Below are positions 1 through 9,311 of a stretch of 24,888 bases of DNA, piece by piece. Below the pieces are notes generated by a model that saw only the letters and a program-made list of their open reading frames with translations, was not told the DNA's origin and searched no databases. Numbering within the stretch: position 1 is the stretch's first letter; each line of letters begins with the position of its first letter. The stretch is taken from positions 1,320,106-1,344,993 of the forward strand of contig BFEA01000193.1 in the NCBI GenBank assembly GCA_003427395.1, written 5' to 3'. This DNA comes from Chara braunii (lineage: Eukaryota > Streptophyta > Charophyceae > Charales > Characeae). A program made the translations under genes and the position numbers.

Positions 1-40
<40 letters not shown>
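1..40. repeat. (CT)n microsatellite at window start
   Basis: Twenty uninterrupted CT dinucleotides, truncated by the window edge. Similar CT/GA tracts occur at 11248-11336, 23667-23728 and 24826-24888. Confidence 0.97.
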
Positions 41-43
<3 letters not shown>

Positions 44-314
44 CATTACCCTGATGCGGGCAGTCTGTCACCTCGCACCTACACTGAGTTGTCACCCAGC
101 ATGATCCAAGCATGCAAGCCAAGTTCGCCCGTGTGCCACACTCCGTCGCGGCTGCATGTCAACCCCGCACACTTAGCATCAGCTCATCGGGTCGCCCAAC
201 TCTCTACTCACCTGCCAACTTTCACTCGTTAGTCGATCCTCTCGACTGCGCTAACTTCAAAAATACTTAGAGAGAGATTTAATCGCGCTTGCGAAATTTA
301 TACCGTGCATGTGT
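41..314. other. Unassigned non-coding stretch
   Basis: Mixed-composition DNA with no convincing reading frame, RNA gene or repeat between the CT tract and the left arm of the inverted repeat. Confidence 0.5.
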
Positions 315-735
315 GTGCGCATAATACCCGGGATTGTATCTGAGTACAAGGAAGGAGGAAGGGAGTGTCTACGACTGCATGACCAGGCCGCAGCGTGGAG
401 GACATAGCCTGACTCCACACATCGATCCGGTCATGCATGCATTCATGCCGATAAGAAAGAGGAAGAAGTACGCGCGCATTCCCCATTCCCACAACAGAAC
501 AAGAAAGAAGTTATGGCAACAGTTATTCGTCGCGCTCGCTAAGGGGCGATCAACTACCAACCGTCACGGAACCAGTCCAGCCCTCCCCCCCTTTCCCAAA
601 GGACGTGAAAGCACAAGGGCGCGTAAGGCAAGGGCACCCACACAATTCACCAGGCCATCCCGACGCAACCCGTTTCAGCCCTCGGCATAGCCTCGCTCAT
701 AAGATTGCGCAGTTGCAAAAAGTAGTTTGTCACAA
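315..735 (+). repeat. Left arm of imperfect inverted repeat (IR-1)
   Basis: This stretch aligns with the reverse complement of 1719-2410. Matching landmarks include a TACCCG/GATTGT block near 327, the GATCCGGTCATGCA block near 423, a GAAGAGG/GCGCGCA block near 460-478, the ACAACAGAACAAGAAA block near 491 and a CTACCAACCGTCAC block near 552. The frame open over 334-690 follows the repeat and its translation resembles the translated opposite arm, but no protein family is recognisable and the opposite arm is interrupted. I read it as repeat, possibly the decayed ends of a foldback-type transposon, rather than a gene. Confidence 0.7.
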
Positions 736-1304
736 GGTTGGCTATCCTCCTAGTACGTAGCATAGGGTTGAGGTTAGCATAGCAGTTCCTTAGTACGGGA
801 TGTCTGGGGTGTTAGGAGATACTGCACCTTACCGCGGTGCCGAAACGGGCTCCAGGGACACACGAGGGAACAGAGGATTCCCAGCTCTCTATCATCACCA
901 CACGACTGTGCTAGATGGGAGTCAATGTGCACCCTCGTGAAGACAGACATGTAGTAGCATCGTCATACGTAGCTCCTGAATTCCCCGTGCAATCGGGATT
1001 GCGCGACGTCTGCTTCAACCGGGCTGAGCGGGGGTGGGGTTCTCTGCTTATCCCAGGTGCCAACAACCACTGTCTGGTCAGGTCACCCCGCTAAGATGGT
1101 GATGGGTGATGGTCCTAGGTGGTTAACACTGGGATAGGACAAAGGGGTGGAGGTGCACTAGGGCAAAAAAATGAGAGAAAGGGTGGGTGGGGTTTTCAAA
1201 GTGGTTCATCTGAATAACTGAGTGGGCGAGTACTCTGGGTGACTTCCATCTGCATAGTATCCCACCTCTACAACAACCTTTAAAAAATAAAAATAAAAAA
1301 AAAT
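736..1304. other. Unassigned interior of IR-1
   Basis: Between the IR-1 arms. There is no open frame of note, no recognisable protein motif and no RNA gene. An A-rich simple stretch lies at about 1279-1304. Confidence 0.5.
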
Positions 1305-1540
1305 CCCTTGGGTAATGTTAGAAATGCTGATAGGAGCAAACACCTCTAGCACACCCGGGGTTGGCTCCATCTATTGGTGGGGACCAACACCTGCTGGAAA
1401 ACGGGTCCAACGTCCCTTACATGATTATTCAGAACAGGACATTGTGAGATGAAAGCACAAACCTGCCCCTTCAACCCGATTGAGCCGCCATATAAACCTA
1501 TCTTTCTAGCAGATCTGCCCATAACCACCAGTGAAGGCAT
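1305..1540 (-). repeat. Dispersed repeat copy 1, with coding remnant
   Basis: Read on the minus strand, about 110 bp here (1310-1420) closely matches 17066-17165 on the plus strand. Shared landmarks are a GTTGGACCCG block, TTCCAGCAGGTG, and CCCCACCAATAGA followed by GGAGCC. Both copies translate in one frame to a similar peptide (DVGPVFQQV, then PTNR and a serine), which suggests an old coding segment of a mobile element. The family is not identifiable from this fragment. A T-rich tract lies at its minus-strand 3' side. Confidence 0.65.
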
Positions 1541-1552
1541 GGAATGAAAATG

Positions 1553-1555
<3 letters not shown>

Positions 1556-1584
<29 letters not shown>
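1556..1584. repeat. Poly(A) tract, 29 nt
   Basis: Uninterrupted A run just upstream (plus strand) of the IR-1 right arm. It could be a retroposition tail or slippage expansion; no target duplication is evident. Confidence 0.95.
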
Positions 1585-1589
<5 letters not shown>

Positions 1590-1718
1590 AAAGAAAAGAA
1601 AATGCTAATTATTAACCCAATTATAAATTACCCCAATCCATATCCACTAAAGCTAGGTCTGAGGGGGGAAAGGTATCAGGAAATAAATATGGAAATCTCA
1701 ATGAAGCTCATGGAAGGA

Positions 1719-2410
1719 TTGTGACGAACTGTTTTCTGCAGCCGCGTGATTTTCTGCACAAGACTACTTCGGGGGTTGAATCGAGATGGCCGGGTGAATT
1801 GCACGGGTGCCCTTGCTTTGCTTGTTTTTCCTGTGGAATTGAGGCCGGGGTAATCTTGTGACGGTTGGTAGCTGATCACGCCTTAGTGAGCGAAAAAGAT
1901 AACTGTTGACATAACTTTTTCTTGTTCTGCTGTGGGAAATGGGAATTTGGGCACGATCGTAGCGCGGGAAAACTTTTTTGAATTTCAACTTATGTCGAGC
2001 CCTCGCGGGCTCTCGGAGTTTGCTTCGTCCGGAATTTCTTTTTGCAATTAGGATTTAGATTAGGAATTTGGCCGCACCTCAATTTATGTTGCACGGCGAT
2101 GTTTGCTTACGCACACCTTGCCGCATCAAGATCTGCGCTCTTATTTTTTCGCGCCTTAATCCTTACGTGTAACTATAATTTTGTTTTGGCGGTCATGATT
2201 GCAACCGTAACCCTCTCGTTCTTGATATCTTTTGTGGCGCCCCCGTGCGCGCGTGCTTCTTCCTCTTCCCTATTGGCCTGAACGCTTGCATGACCGGATC
2301 GCGGTGTGGAGTGAAGCTACGTCCCCCACGCCGCAGCCTGGCCATGCAGTTGTAGGCACTTCCTTCCTTCTTCTCTCTCCTACTCGGACACAATCTCGGG
2401 TATCGCGCTG
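1719..2410 (-). repeat. Right arm of IR-1, with an extra internal segment
   Basis: The reverse complement matches the left arm in two blocks, 2246-2410 and 1719-1948. Between them lie about 297 bases (1949-2245) with no counterpart in the left arm, where the two flanking blocks are directly joined. The extra segment is either an insertion here or a deletion there. It contains a GC-rich hairpin (GAGCCC, TCGC loop, GGGCTC) at 1997-2012. No protein family is recognised. Confidence 0.7.
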
Positions 2411-2659
2411 TCGAGCGCATCGGTCCCACAAAGAGGATAACGTACTCCATATGTAAATCACGCCTAGTCCCTTTTTCCACACTACACCCATAACTTTTAC
2501 TCATTTGGATCAGACGAGTATCGCACGCGAGATTCTGAATAAATATTGTGGCAACACAGGTCTTAGTCATGTCGACTAGCCATGCATGAATACGCAAGCG
2601 GTCGCAGTGATGGCGTACTATGTAGTACCCATAATTACTAGGCCCTCGGAGGTCTCAAT
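2411..2659. other. Unassigned non-coding stretch
   Basis: No open frame with recognisable content and no repeat detected. Confidence 0.45.
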
Positions 2660-2790
2660 GGTCACCTTCGACACTCAAGTGTCGACTGACACGTGCTTTG
2701 AGGGGTCAATCTTTCGACGCTAGACAACCGCCAAGGCGGTTGAGAACCACACTCTCTTCTACACCCAGTGGAGAGTGGGTGGTACATAGG
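2660..2790. other. Cluster of three short hairpins
   Basis: Three self-complementary stretches follow one another: GTGTC-GACT-GACAC at about 2679-2692, CAACCGCC-AA-GGCGGTTG at 2725-2742 (8 bp, 2-nt loop), and CACTCTC paired with GAGAGTG at about 2749-2776, which extends with a 2-nt bulge. No RNA family is recognised. A CCGGGGCCCGG palindrome follows near 2846. Confidence 0.5.
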
Positions 2791-3085
2791 TTCCGGCCTG
2801 AGGTGGCAGTCAACTCTCGTGGCCTTGGAGGTGAGTTTCATCATCCGGGGCCCGGAGAGAAATCAAGGGGTTTGACTTTGACGGCTGCCACGGACTCCAA
2901 CGTCCAACTATAATAATTCTAAGAAGCAACAAAAGAAAAGATGGATTTCACCTCTCTCTTGATACACAGCTATCTAATCATTACGGATGACACCAATGGT
3001 CATGTGGACACAAGAAACATAAATATAAAGGGTTATGCAATATGAGACGATCACTCTCACAATCAAAGTGTGACTTCCTTTAAAA

Positions 3086-3087
<2 letters not shown>

Positions 3088-3173
<86 letters not shown>
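3088..3173. repeat. (AT)n microsatellite
   Basis: About 43 uninterrupted AT dinucleotides. The long Ile/Tyr reading frame across it is only a translation of the repeat. Confidence 0.97.
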
Positions 3174-3174
<1 letters not shown>

Positions 3175-3659
3175 CGCAGACAAAATCAAATCCAGACTTC
3201 AACTCTCAAGACATACCCGTAATCACATCAAAGCGTCAACATCAACAAACACGCAATACACGGGGTCAACTTTAACCATTCTTTGTACTCGCACCCCTTG
3301 CTTTAGCTATACAAACTCAGCCTTCATCCAACCTTCCATAATTAAATACTCAATTTTTTTTTAATGGTCATTCAATAAAGTCTGGGTAAAAACCCAAAAG
3401 AAACATTTCAATCCACAGGGGCTAAGACCTTTAGGTTGAGTAGCAGGAATGAATTAGAGTCGAGCCGGGAACCGACTTGTTATCAAAAGATAACAGAAGA
3501 TGATTCTCGTAGGATCAAGCTGGAGCTAGTCAAACCTTGAATCAATCTGAAATAAGAGTAACTTGCAACACAGCACAGGCCAGTGTTCAAATTATGTTTG
3601 AGTGACTTTATAAAGTAATCCTATCTCCCTACCTCACCTCTTATATTTATCTGAAATAT
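3174..3659. other. AT-rich non-coding stretch
   Basis: No open frame, RNA gene or repeat detected. It precedes the GGCAG tandem modules. Confidence 0.45.
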
Positions 3660-4075
3660 TAGAAATTTTCGGCAGTATCTCCTCCTACGCGAGGGCAGAC
3701 TGTCAAACTCTCAATGGTCCTAAAACGGTCTAACTCCTCTATATTTCAAAAAAATTCGGCAGCGCTTGTTGTAGGAACTCCCTTTGTAGAATTTATACAA
3801 AGCTAAGTATGAAATTCAAAAATAATCATGATTTCATAACGTCAAATTTTATCTAACTCCCTTAATTAGGTAAAATTTTGGCAGGTAAAATTTGGGCAGC
3901 ATCTCCTTTAGAAAAGTAGGCTTTCCAGATTCGTACTAAGTCATTTATGAAGTTAGAAAAATCGAACTTTGTGAAAGACAAAATTTAACTAACTCATTGG
4001 ATTTGCATAAATTTCGGTAGCGCTTCCCATAGGAGAAGTGTCTTTCCAAAATTTATACAAAGCTAAATGATCCCA
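3660..4075 (+). repeat. Four diverged tandem modules with a GGCAG core
   Basis: Four units share a core of TTCGGCAGCGC or close variant, then a TAGGA-type block, then CTTTCCARAATTTATACAAAGC. The cores begin near 3669, 3755, 3892 and 4013 (spacing about 86-137), often preceded by CTAACTCC. The strongest pair is units 2 and 4, sharing TTTATACAAAGCTAA. The units are too diverged and too often stopped to be coding. A related CCGGCAGAGCTCCC stretch occurs at about 5356. Variable tandem repeats in untranslated parts of plant Ty3/gypsy (Tat-lineage) elements are known, and this could be such a region; no gag/pol is present to confirm it. Confidence 0.6.
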
Positions 4076-4349
4076 GAAAATGCGACAATTGAATTAAGTA
4101 AAATAAAGTTAACTCAAAAAATGCAGGAATTGAACTAACTCCTACATCTCCAACACATGGCGAGCATCTAAAGCACTACCTATCAAAGTCACAACTTTGA
4201 ACAAGTAGAGCTCATACTCAGCTGCATGCAAGTCCGTACCACAATGAGTAAGTACTCTCACCAGTTTCCCAGGTTGATTTCACATAAGTAATTCATTATC
4301 ACTAAGTTGAGTAAAACCCTAATACCCCAGCTTACATATGACATAAAAA

Positions 4350-5038
4350 GGTTAAGCCAAACCGAAGCCACATTGCTTAACCTTCGCCTTTATATACACA
4401 AAACAGAGGGCACTACTACTTCTTTCTTCTTTGGGCAGTTAGCTAGACCAAACCGAAGCCACATTATCTAGCCTTGCCAAATGTTTAATATCCAAATTTA
4501 TAATAACTTTCTGAACCTCTTTTATTTTTTGAAGACTAAGACTGAGTCAAACCATAGGCACATTGCTCAGTCTGCTTAAAATACATTTGTTATATTCTTA
4601 ATTAAATATTATTTTCCCGCTTCTGTGATAAGCTATAGTCAAAACCAAACCGAAGCCACATTGTCTGACTAGCTTGTTCAATAACAAACGTGTAATACAT
4701 GCATATAAAAAATCATACTTCTCAAGTTTCTCCTTATGTGCGTGACTTCAGATTAAGCCAAACAGAAGCCACATTGCTTAGTCCTCCGTTCAAACCTCCC
4801 TCAAAAAAGATAAGTAGTTAGATTTGACCGAAGCCACATTATCCAACTCTTAAACCCTTTCAGCAAGCAAACCACCATCAACACAGCAATCAGGCCTAAC
4901 CAAAGCCACATTGTCTGGCTGCTTAGATAACAACTTACAGGGGTATAACAATTAAACCTGACTAAAGCCACATTGTCTGACTATCAGAAACACAAAGAAT
5001 ACGACAGTCCTGCATGACCAAAGCCACATTGCTTGGCT
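4350..5038. repeat. Array of nine 33-nt hairpin elements with conserved loop
   Basis: Nine units occupy 4350-4382, 4441-4473, 4540-4572, 4637-4670, 4751-4783, 4816-4848, 4888-4920, 4950-4982 and 5006-5038. Each has an 8-nt left arm, a 17-nt loop (consensus CAAACCGAAGCCACATT) and an 8-nt right arm. Unit 1 pairs 8/8, and 10 bp if extended. Units 3 and 5 pair 7 plus one G-T, and unit 6 pairs 7/8. Unit 4 pairs 7/8 with one bulged A. Unit 2 pairs 6/8. Units 7-9 are weaker, with five Watson-Crick pairs plus wobbles. The arms differ in sequence, yet all nine right arms fit RYYYRRYY and seven left arms fit the complementary RRYYRRRY. Spacers of about 23-80 nt are unrelated to each other. No coding frame or known RNA family is recognised. 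Confidence 0.85.
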
Positions 5039-6582
5039 GCAGAGGAAATAAAAATAAACAAAGAAAAACCCGATCGTCACAAGCAAAATCACCTTTCTTC
5101 CACCTTCCCTCAGTTCGTCCCTCTCTGTCTGACTTCAAACAAGCAAAAGGGAAAAAAAAAGACTGAAGTTTGCGCATGCATTCCTCTAGTTTATTCTGAC
5201 TTAGTCCAAGAAAGTCAAACATAAAATGCATAGGGATGCATTCATTATAATCAGGCATTCATAGAGAGATGTACTCATAAGGGTTTTAGCAGGGGTTTAT
5301 AGAGGGAGTTGAAGAATTGCCTCTTGGTTCCTTACCTCCAGAACTCCTCCTGAGTTCCGGCAGAGCTCCCGCAATCGGTGGGCAAACTCCCCACAGAGTC
5401 TTGACGCGATCCTACGGGTTGCAATCCCGCCTACCGCCTTCCTCTCGTAACCTTATACTACACTTAGAGTGAGAAGGGCAGAAGGAGGGGTATCAGACGC
5501 TCGAGATACAAGAGAGGGCCAACTTGAACTCACCTTACGTGAGAGGGCCTTGTTACCTTGATGCGCCTGAGGGCCCCCGCAATGGCGGTCAAATCACATG
5601 AAAATAGTCGAATCACTGCCTCAAAGTAGCGTAATCAATGCTCTGGAGGTCTTCCAAGTTGTTGTAGCGACCCCTCTGAAGAGCCTACTCACTTCACTAA
5701 GCCACGCCGCTTGAACCCCCGACCAAATGGTCACCACGCAACCTAAACCCCTACTGTTCAAATAGTGTCCGCCCCCCTGTGCTTTATTCAGAATGCAAGC
5801 ATAATACAACAAAACTCAATAATATATTGTGTGCACAGCAACCGCGCCCAGCAGCAAGATACTGGGGCAGCACAACACCAAACACACCCGCCACAACCCC
5901 GCACTTTCGGCCCAGCGGGAACTTCAACGTGCATAGCAAACGCACAACATTCCCACAACACTTATCTCAATCAGAAAGGTACACAGTACCGCAGCAAAAA
6001 TGTGCGACGGTAGCCCAACACAGCACGACTGTTATCCCCTGGTTAACGATGCAGATGGTAGCCGCTTTCTGTATACTGTAACAGTTCGTAATCGTGGGTC
6101 CAACCGCAATAGCAAGCCGCAATCTCCTGCAAACAAAAATAGCACTTTTGTTGAAACTTTATCAGCTATGGTGGCCTGGAATCAACAATACTCCATCACA
6201 AGGAACCGCTTGACGCCGCCTCGAACCACTGCAATCAAAATCTAACTGAGAGGGCGAGAGCCGTACACAAAATATGTAGGCTGGCCCTCAGAAAATCTCA
6301 GATTAGTCTCAAAAACACAAGTCGAGCCTCAAACTCTCGGCTACAAATGGTCGCAGTAACTGCACTTTGAGTACTCAGTAATCTGTAGGCTTGAGGTCTT
6401 GTTCGTTACCGGGATTTTAACCAAACAACTTACCCCACCAACTAAGAACGGCCATGCACCTCTTCGCGTAAGCTACCCTTTTGTCATTCCCCAAGTTGTA
6501 TTTTCGGTTGTCCTTTCCTACTCTTACTGCTTCTTTCCTACACGCCACCCCCCCCCTCTCTTCTCCTAATTCCCGATACCTT
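5039..6582. other. Long non-coding stretch
   Basis: No supported gene. Short open frames around 5765-6245 have no recognisable motif and overlap each other in different frames. A CCGGCAGAGCTCCC block near 5356 recalls the modules at 3660-4075, so this may be more untranslated sequence of the same decayed element. Confidence 0.45.
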
Positions 6583-6622
6583 TGGTTGATACTTCAACCA
6601 GATTTTTATAACACCTGGGAAC

Positions 6623-6771
6623 ATGAGTGATCGTGCTATGCTCATCCTTTTGAGACAGATATATGACTATTGGCAGGATCTACCAGGTAAGTAAAAAAAA
6701 AAAAAAACGGAGCTAAAACCAAGTGAGCTCTCCCCACTATCATGCCAGCTCCACACATACCCTGTTTTCAG
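6623..6771 (+). other. Possible short exon and 85-nt intron (speculative)
   Basis: An ATG at 6623 opens 21 codons (beginning MSDRAMLILL) ending at CAG followed by a consensus donor GTAAGT (6687-6692). A pyrimidine-rich acceptor TGTTTTCAG ends at 6771, giving an 85-nt intron that contains A14 (6693-6706). Joined to the next exon, the frame closes after about ten codons. TTTTTATAA lies about 15 bases before the ATG. The splice signals are good, but the product is tiny and unrecognised, so this may be chance or a fragment of a lost gene. Confidence 0.2.
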
Positions 6772-7621
6772 CGAATCTAGATGAAATCCCTACTAGGTGA
6801 ACATACTGTTCGGTTCTGCCTAGGAAGGTTGAACACCGTGGAGAGGAAATCCGACGTAGTGAAGGTAAGAAGCAGTCGCAGCAGCCGTTCTCTAGTTGAC
6901 CATAATAAGCAACAACGTCACTTGGACGTACAATCGGTCCCTCCGGGCTCAACTGCACCAGCCTAATGACGACCACGAATCGACTGAGCAGGACTTCGAA
7001 CAATAATGGGAAACTTGAGCTGAAGCCCCCAATGACAAAAGCCAGCAAGTCCAACGCTGTCCAGAAAGCGGAAACACGCTCAATCTACTACTCAACAGCT
7101 ACTAGCAGCTTACTAACCGACAATGCATTTCGCTGACATCGGCAACAGCACCCGAAGTACACAAAGATGTCGACCTTGCGGACCACCGCCGAAACCAGGT
7201 ACGTGTTTTTTCATCAACACCCCGATCCTTCTTCCTCTACTCGCTCGCCCATGTGTACCTCCTCGCACACTTACTCTGCATGTTTGCCCCCTCTCTATCC
7301 CGTTCTCACGCGCAGCTCCCTCGCCCTGTGCCCCCGAACTTAGTACTCCACAGTGAAATCCGACATGACCATCGGATTCGCAATGGTCTCGCACCTTCGT
7401 CTAACCCCTTTTTGCCCTCGACTTTAACGCAAATCGAGTGAGACTTCCATCTTCTCGCTCGACCATTCCACTGTCGGGGCAAATACCCTGACAAGGGTAC
7501 TTTCCGGGGTTTTCCAACGTCGGACGCTGTCCGACTTTTTCGCTTAATTGAAGGACTTGATGAGACTGATGTTTGTCAAAAGTTTATTCAGACTAACCCT
7601 ATAACTGAGCGACCTAAAACC
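6772..7621. other. Non-coding stretch, no assigned feature
   Basis: Several overlapping frames of 60-100 codons exist on both strands, but none has a recognisable domain or a coherent neighbour. I see no gene here. Confidence 0.45.
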
Positions 7622-7652
7622 TGACGTCGTTGACATATGACGTCATTGACAT
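7622..7652 (+). promoter_or_regulatory. Tandem TGACGTC sites (bZIP/as-1-like)
   Basis: A 15-base sequence TGACGTCRTTGACAT occurs twice, 16 bases apart (7622-7636 and 7638-7652). The second copy contains the full palindrome TGACGTCA. Paired TGACG motifs are bound by TGA-type bZIP factors in plants (as-1 element). A TATTTAAA box lies about 100 bases downstream (7755-7762), but no gene follows, so function is conjecture. Confidence 0.3.
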
Positions 7653-7768
7653 CCGATTGAAACAACGGGAGTCAGCGCTACGACTTGTCGTTCGCGGTTC
7701 CCGATAAGGCCGCAATGGTGCGCGGTCATGGAAAGACTAAAACTAGACCTAGTCTATTTAAAATAACG

Positions 7769-7792
7769 TCGCGCGACTTAGCAGTCGCGCGA
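7769..7792. other. Perfect GC-rich hairpin
   Basis: TCGCGCGACT (7769-7778) and AGTCGCGCGA (7783-7792) are exact reverse complements around a TAGC loop. No downstream T-tract or gene suggests a terminator. Confidence 0.6.
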
Positions 7793-7967
7793 TTCAGGGC
7801 CTAAGTACGTAGAAGGATGCTTGCAAAAGAGATTTATTATACTTCATTGAGAAAAGATAAAATGATTGTCTTCTTTTTACTTATCACCTTCCTACATGCT
7901 AAAAATGATTCGTTGTTTTGAAAAACTTTAATTCTGTGTGTACCGTAGAATGAATTCGGCTGAAATA

Positions 7968-8041
7968 AAGCAGATAAGGTCAAATGGACTTAGTCTTTTC
8001 CTGAGGATTACCTGTTCTGTCCCGAATGACCTTATCTGCTT
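7968..8041. repeat. 15-bp perfect inverted repeat
   Basis: AAGCAGATAAGGTCA (7968-7982) recurs inverted at 8027-8041 with a 44-nt spacer. It could be a small stem-loop or the remnant of a miniature inverted-repeat element. No flanking duplication was identified. Confidence 0.6.
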
Positions 8042-9002
8042 GTACATGTTCAAATGATTCTCATTCTTTATCTCCTCTGTCTTCTTTTCGTCTAAGTTAC
8101 CCTGAACTCAGAAAAGATAAAAATAATTGAAAGCTACTTGCACTGGATACATCCTCTCTCTCAAGGAAGCATCTGGGGCGGCGGTTCATTGCTTTAGGAG
8201 TCGACCCTGTTATCGACCAAGAGTGGACCGTTCAACGGGGATGTACTTTGCCAATTCGGTGGAGACGGTCCGGCTTCTGAGATCCGAGTCTTGTGCTCGG
8301 ACGAGGAGGAGTACCCCAGACCACGTCCTAGAGTGAGAGGCATGCAACACCTCAAGCAATGCCCCTTATCAAGAATCATCCGCAAAACATCATGTCATCC
8401 AAGAAGATTGAGAAACGTATGGAGACGGTGTGTACATGTTCAATCTTAGGTCGGCGGTATGATGGAATGAATAACTTTGGCAGCGCATCTCATCGAGTCA
8501 AAACGAAGACAGACCGACTACCTTGTCGGTTGCATTGAGGTTATTGTTGAAAGCCAACTCCTCGTTCGTGGCTGTATGATTTTTATGGAATTTGACCCTG
8601 GGTGGTCGGATTTTATTTTGATATTGTGTTATTGTATGTATCTAATGATGGTATAGATTCGTTCGGTTACAATTTCAGATTGAATATATGTTTATATCGA
8701 CCACAGTCGATTCTTTTCTATGCTACTATGTGTGGTTGTTATATCTTTCTTTTTAACTAGTGACCAAAGAGACTAGGATATTGGGGGGTTTCACACTTGG
8801 TTGAGACCGTCCGAATCGACCGGCGTATGCTTCGTACTCAAGAGATCAGCGCCCTAAGGAACGGACGACGTCCGGGTTCAATAGGCGTTTTAATCGCGCT
8901 TACCTATACTACAGCGAGCGACCAAACGCCATCGGTCGACCCACCTCTGCAACTTCATGTAAAAGCTTTCGCACCTGGGTCGGTAGCTCGGTAGGGATAC
9001 AC
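8042..9002. other. Non-coding stretch, no assigned feature
   Basis: Short frames at 8127-8336 and 8797-8994 carry no recognisable motif. TGTACATGTTCAA occurs twice (about 8041 and 8434). Nothing else was supported. Confidence 0.4.
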
Positions 9003-9030
9003 CCCTAAGGGTGGTGACGGCCCCTTAGGG
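9003..9030. other. Perfect 9-bp hairpin
   Basis: CCCTAAGGG (9003-9011) pairs exactly with CCCTTAGGG (9022-9030) across a 10-nt loop. Function unknown. Confidence 0.5.
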
Positions 9031-9311
9031 AAGCAAGCTTATGCCCCGCGGAAACCTATCCTGTCATAGGGGACCACGGGATGTACAACTGGCGCACCCA
9101 GCTAGAGCGACAAAGGGATGTCGCAATCGCGGCCGTCTCGGCGATTCGCGGAATGTTTTACGTCGTCCCCAAGTTGTCTCAATACTTTTTTGTTTAAACT
9201 CCTACGTGACATGGCCGGGAGGACTCCCACCTCTTCGTGATAAAAGGCGGGGGCCAATGTGCTCGGCACCGCTATCCGCACGCACTATTTTCACTATTGA
9301 CCTCCCCGTTC

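Noticed and set aside
334-690. 118-codon plus-strand frame as a gene
   Set aside because: It tracks the IR-1 arm, has no recognisable domain, and its inverted counterpart is interrupted.
2974-3189. 71-codon minus-strand frame of Ile-Tyr repeats
   Set aside because: Translation of the (AT)n microsatellite.
4183-4250. Hairpins TCAAAGT-CACA-ACTTTGA and TACTCA...TGAGTA just upstream of the array as extra units
   Set aside because: The second has a loop fragment resembling the consensus (CCGTACCACAATG), but the arms do not follow the RYYYRRYY/RRYYRRRY pattern and spacing differs, so I did not count them.
4350-5038. CRISPR array
   Set aside because: Regular short repeats with unrelated spacers look superficially similar, but spacer lengths vary widely, the stem sequence is not constant between units, and the context is eukaryotic.
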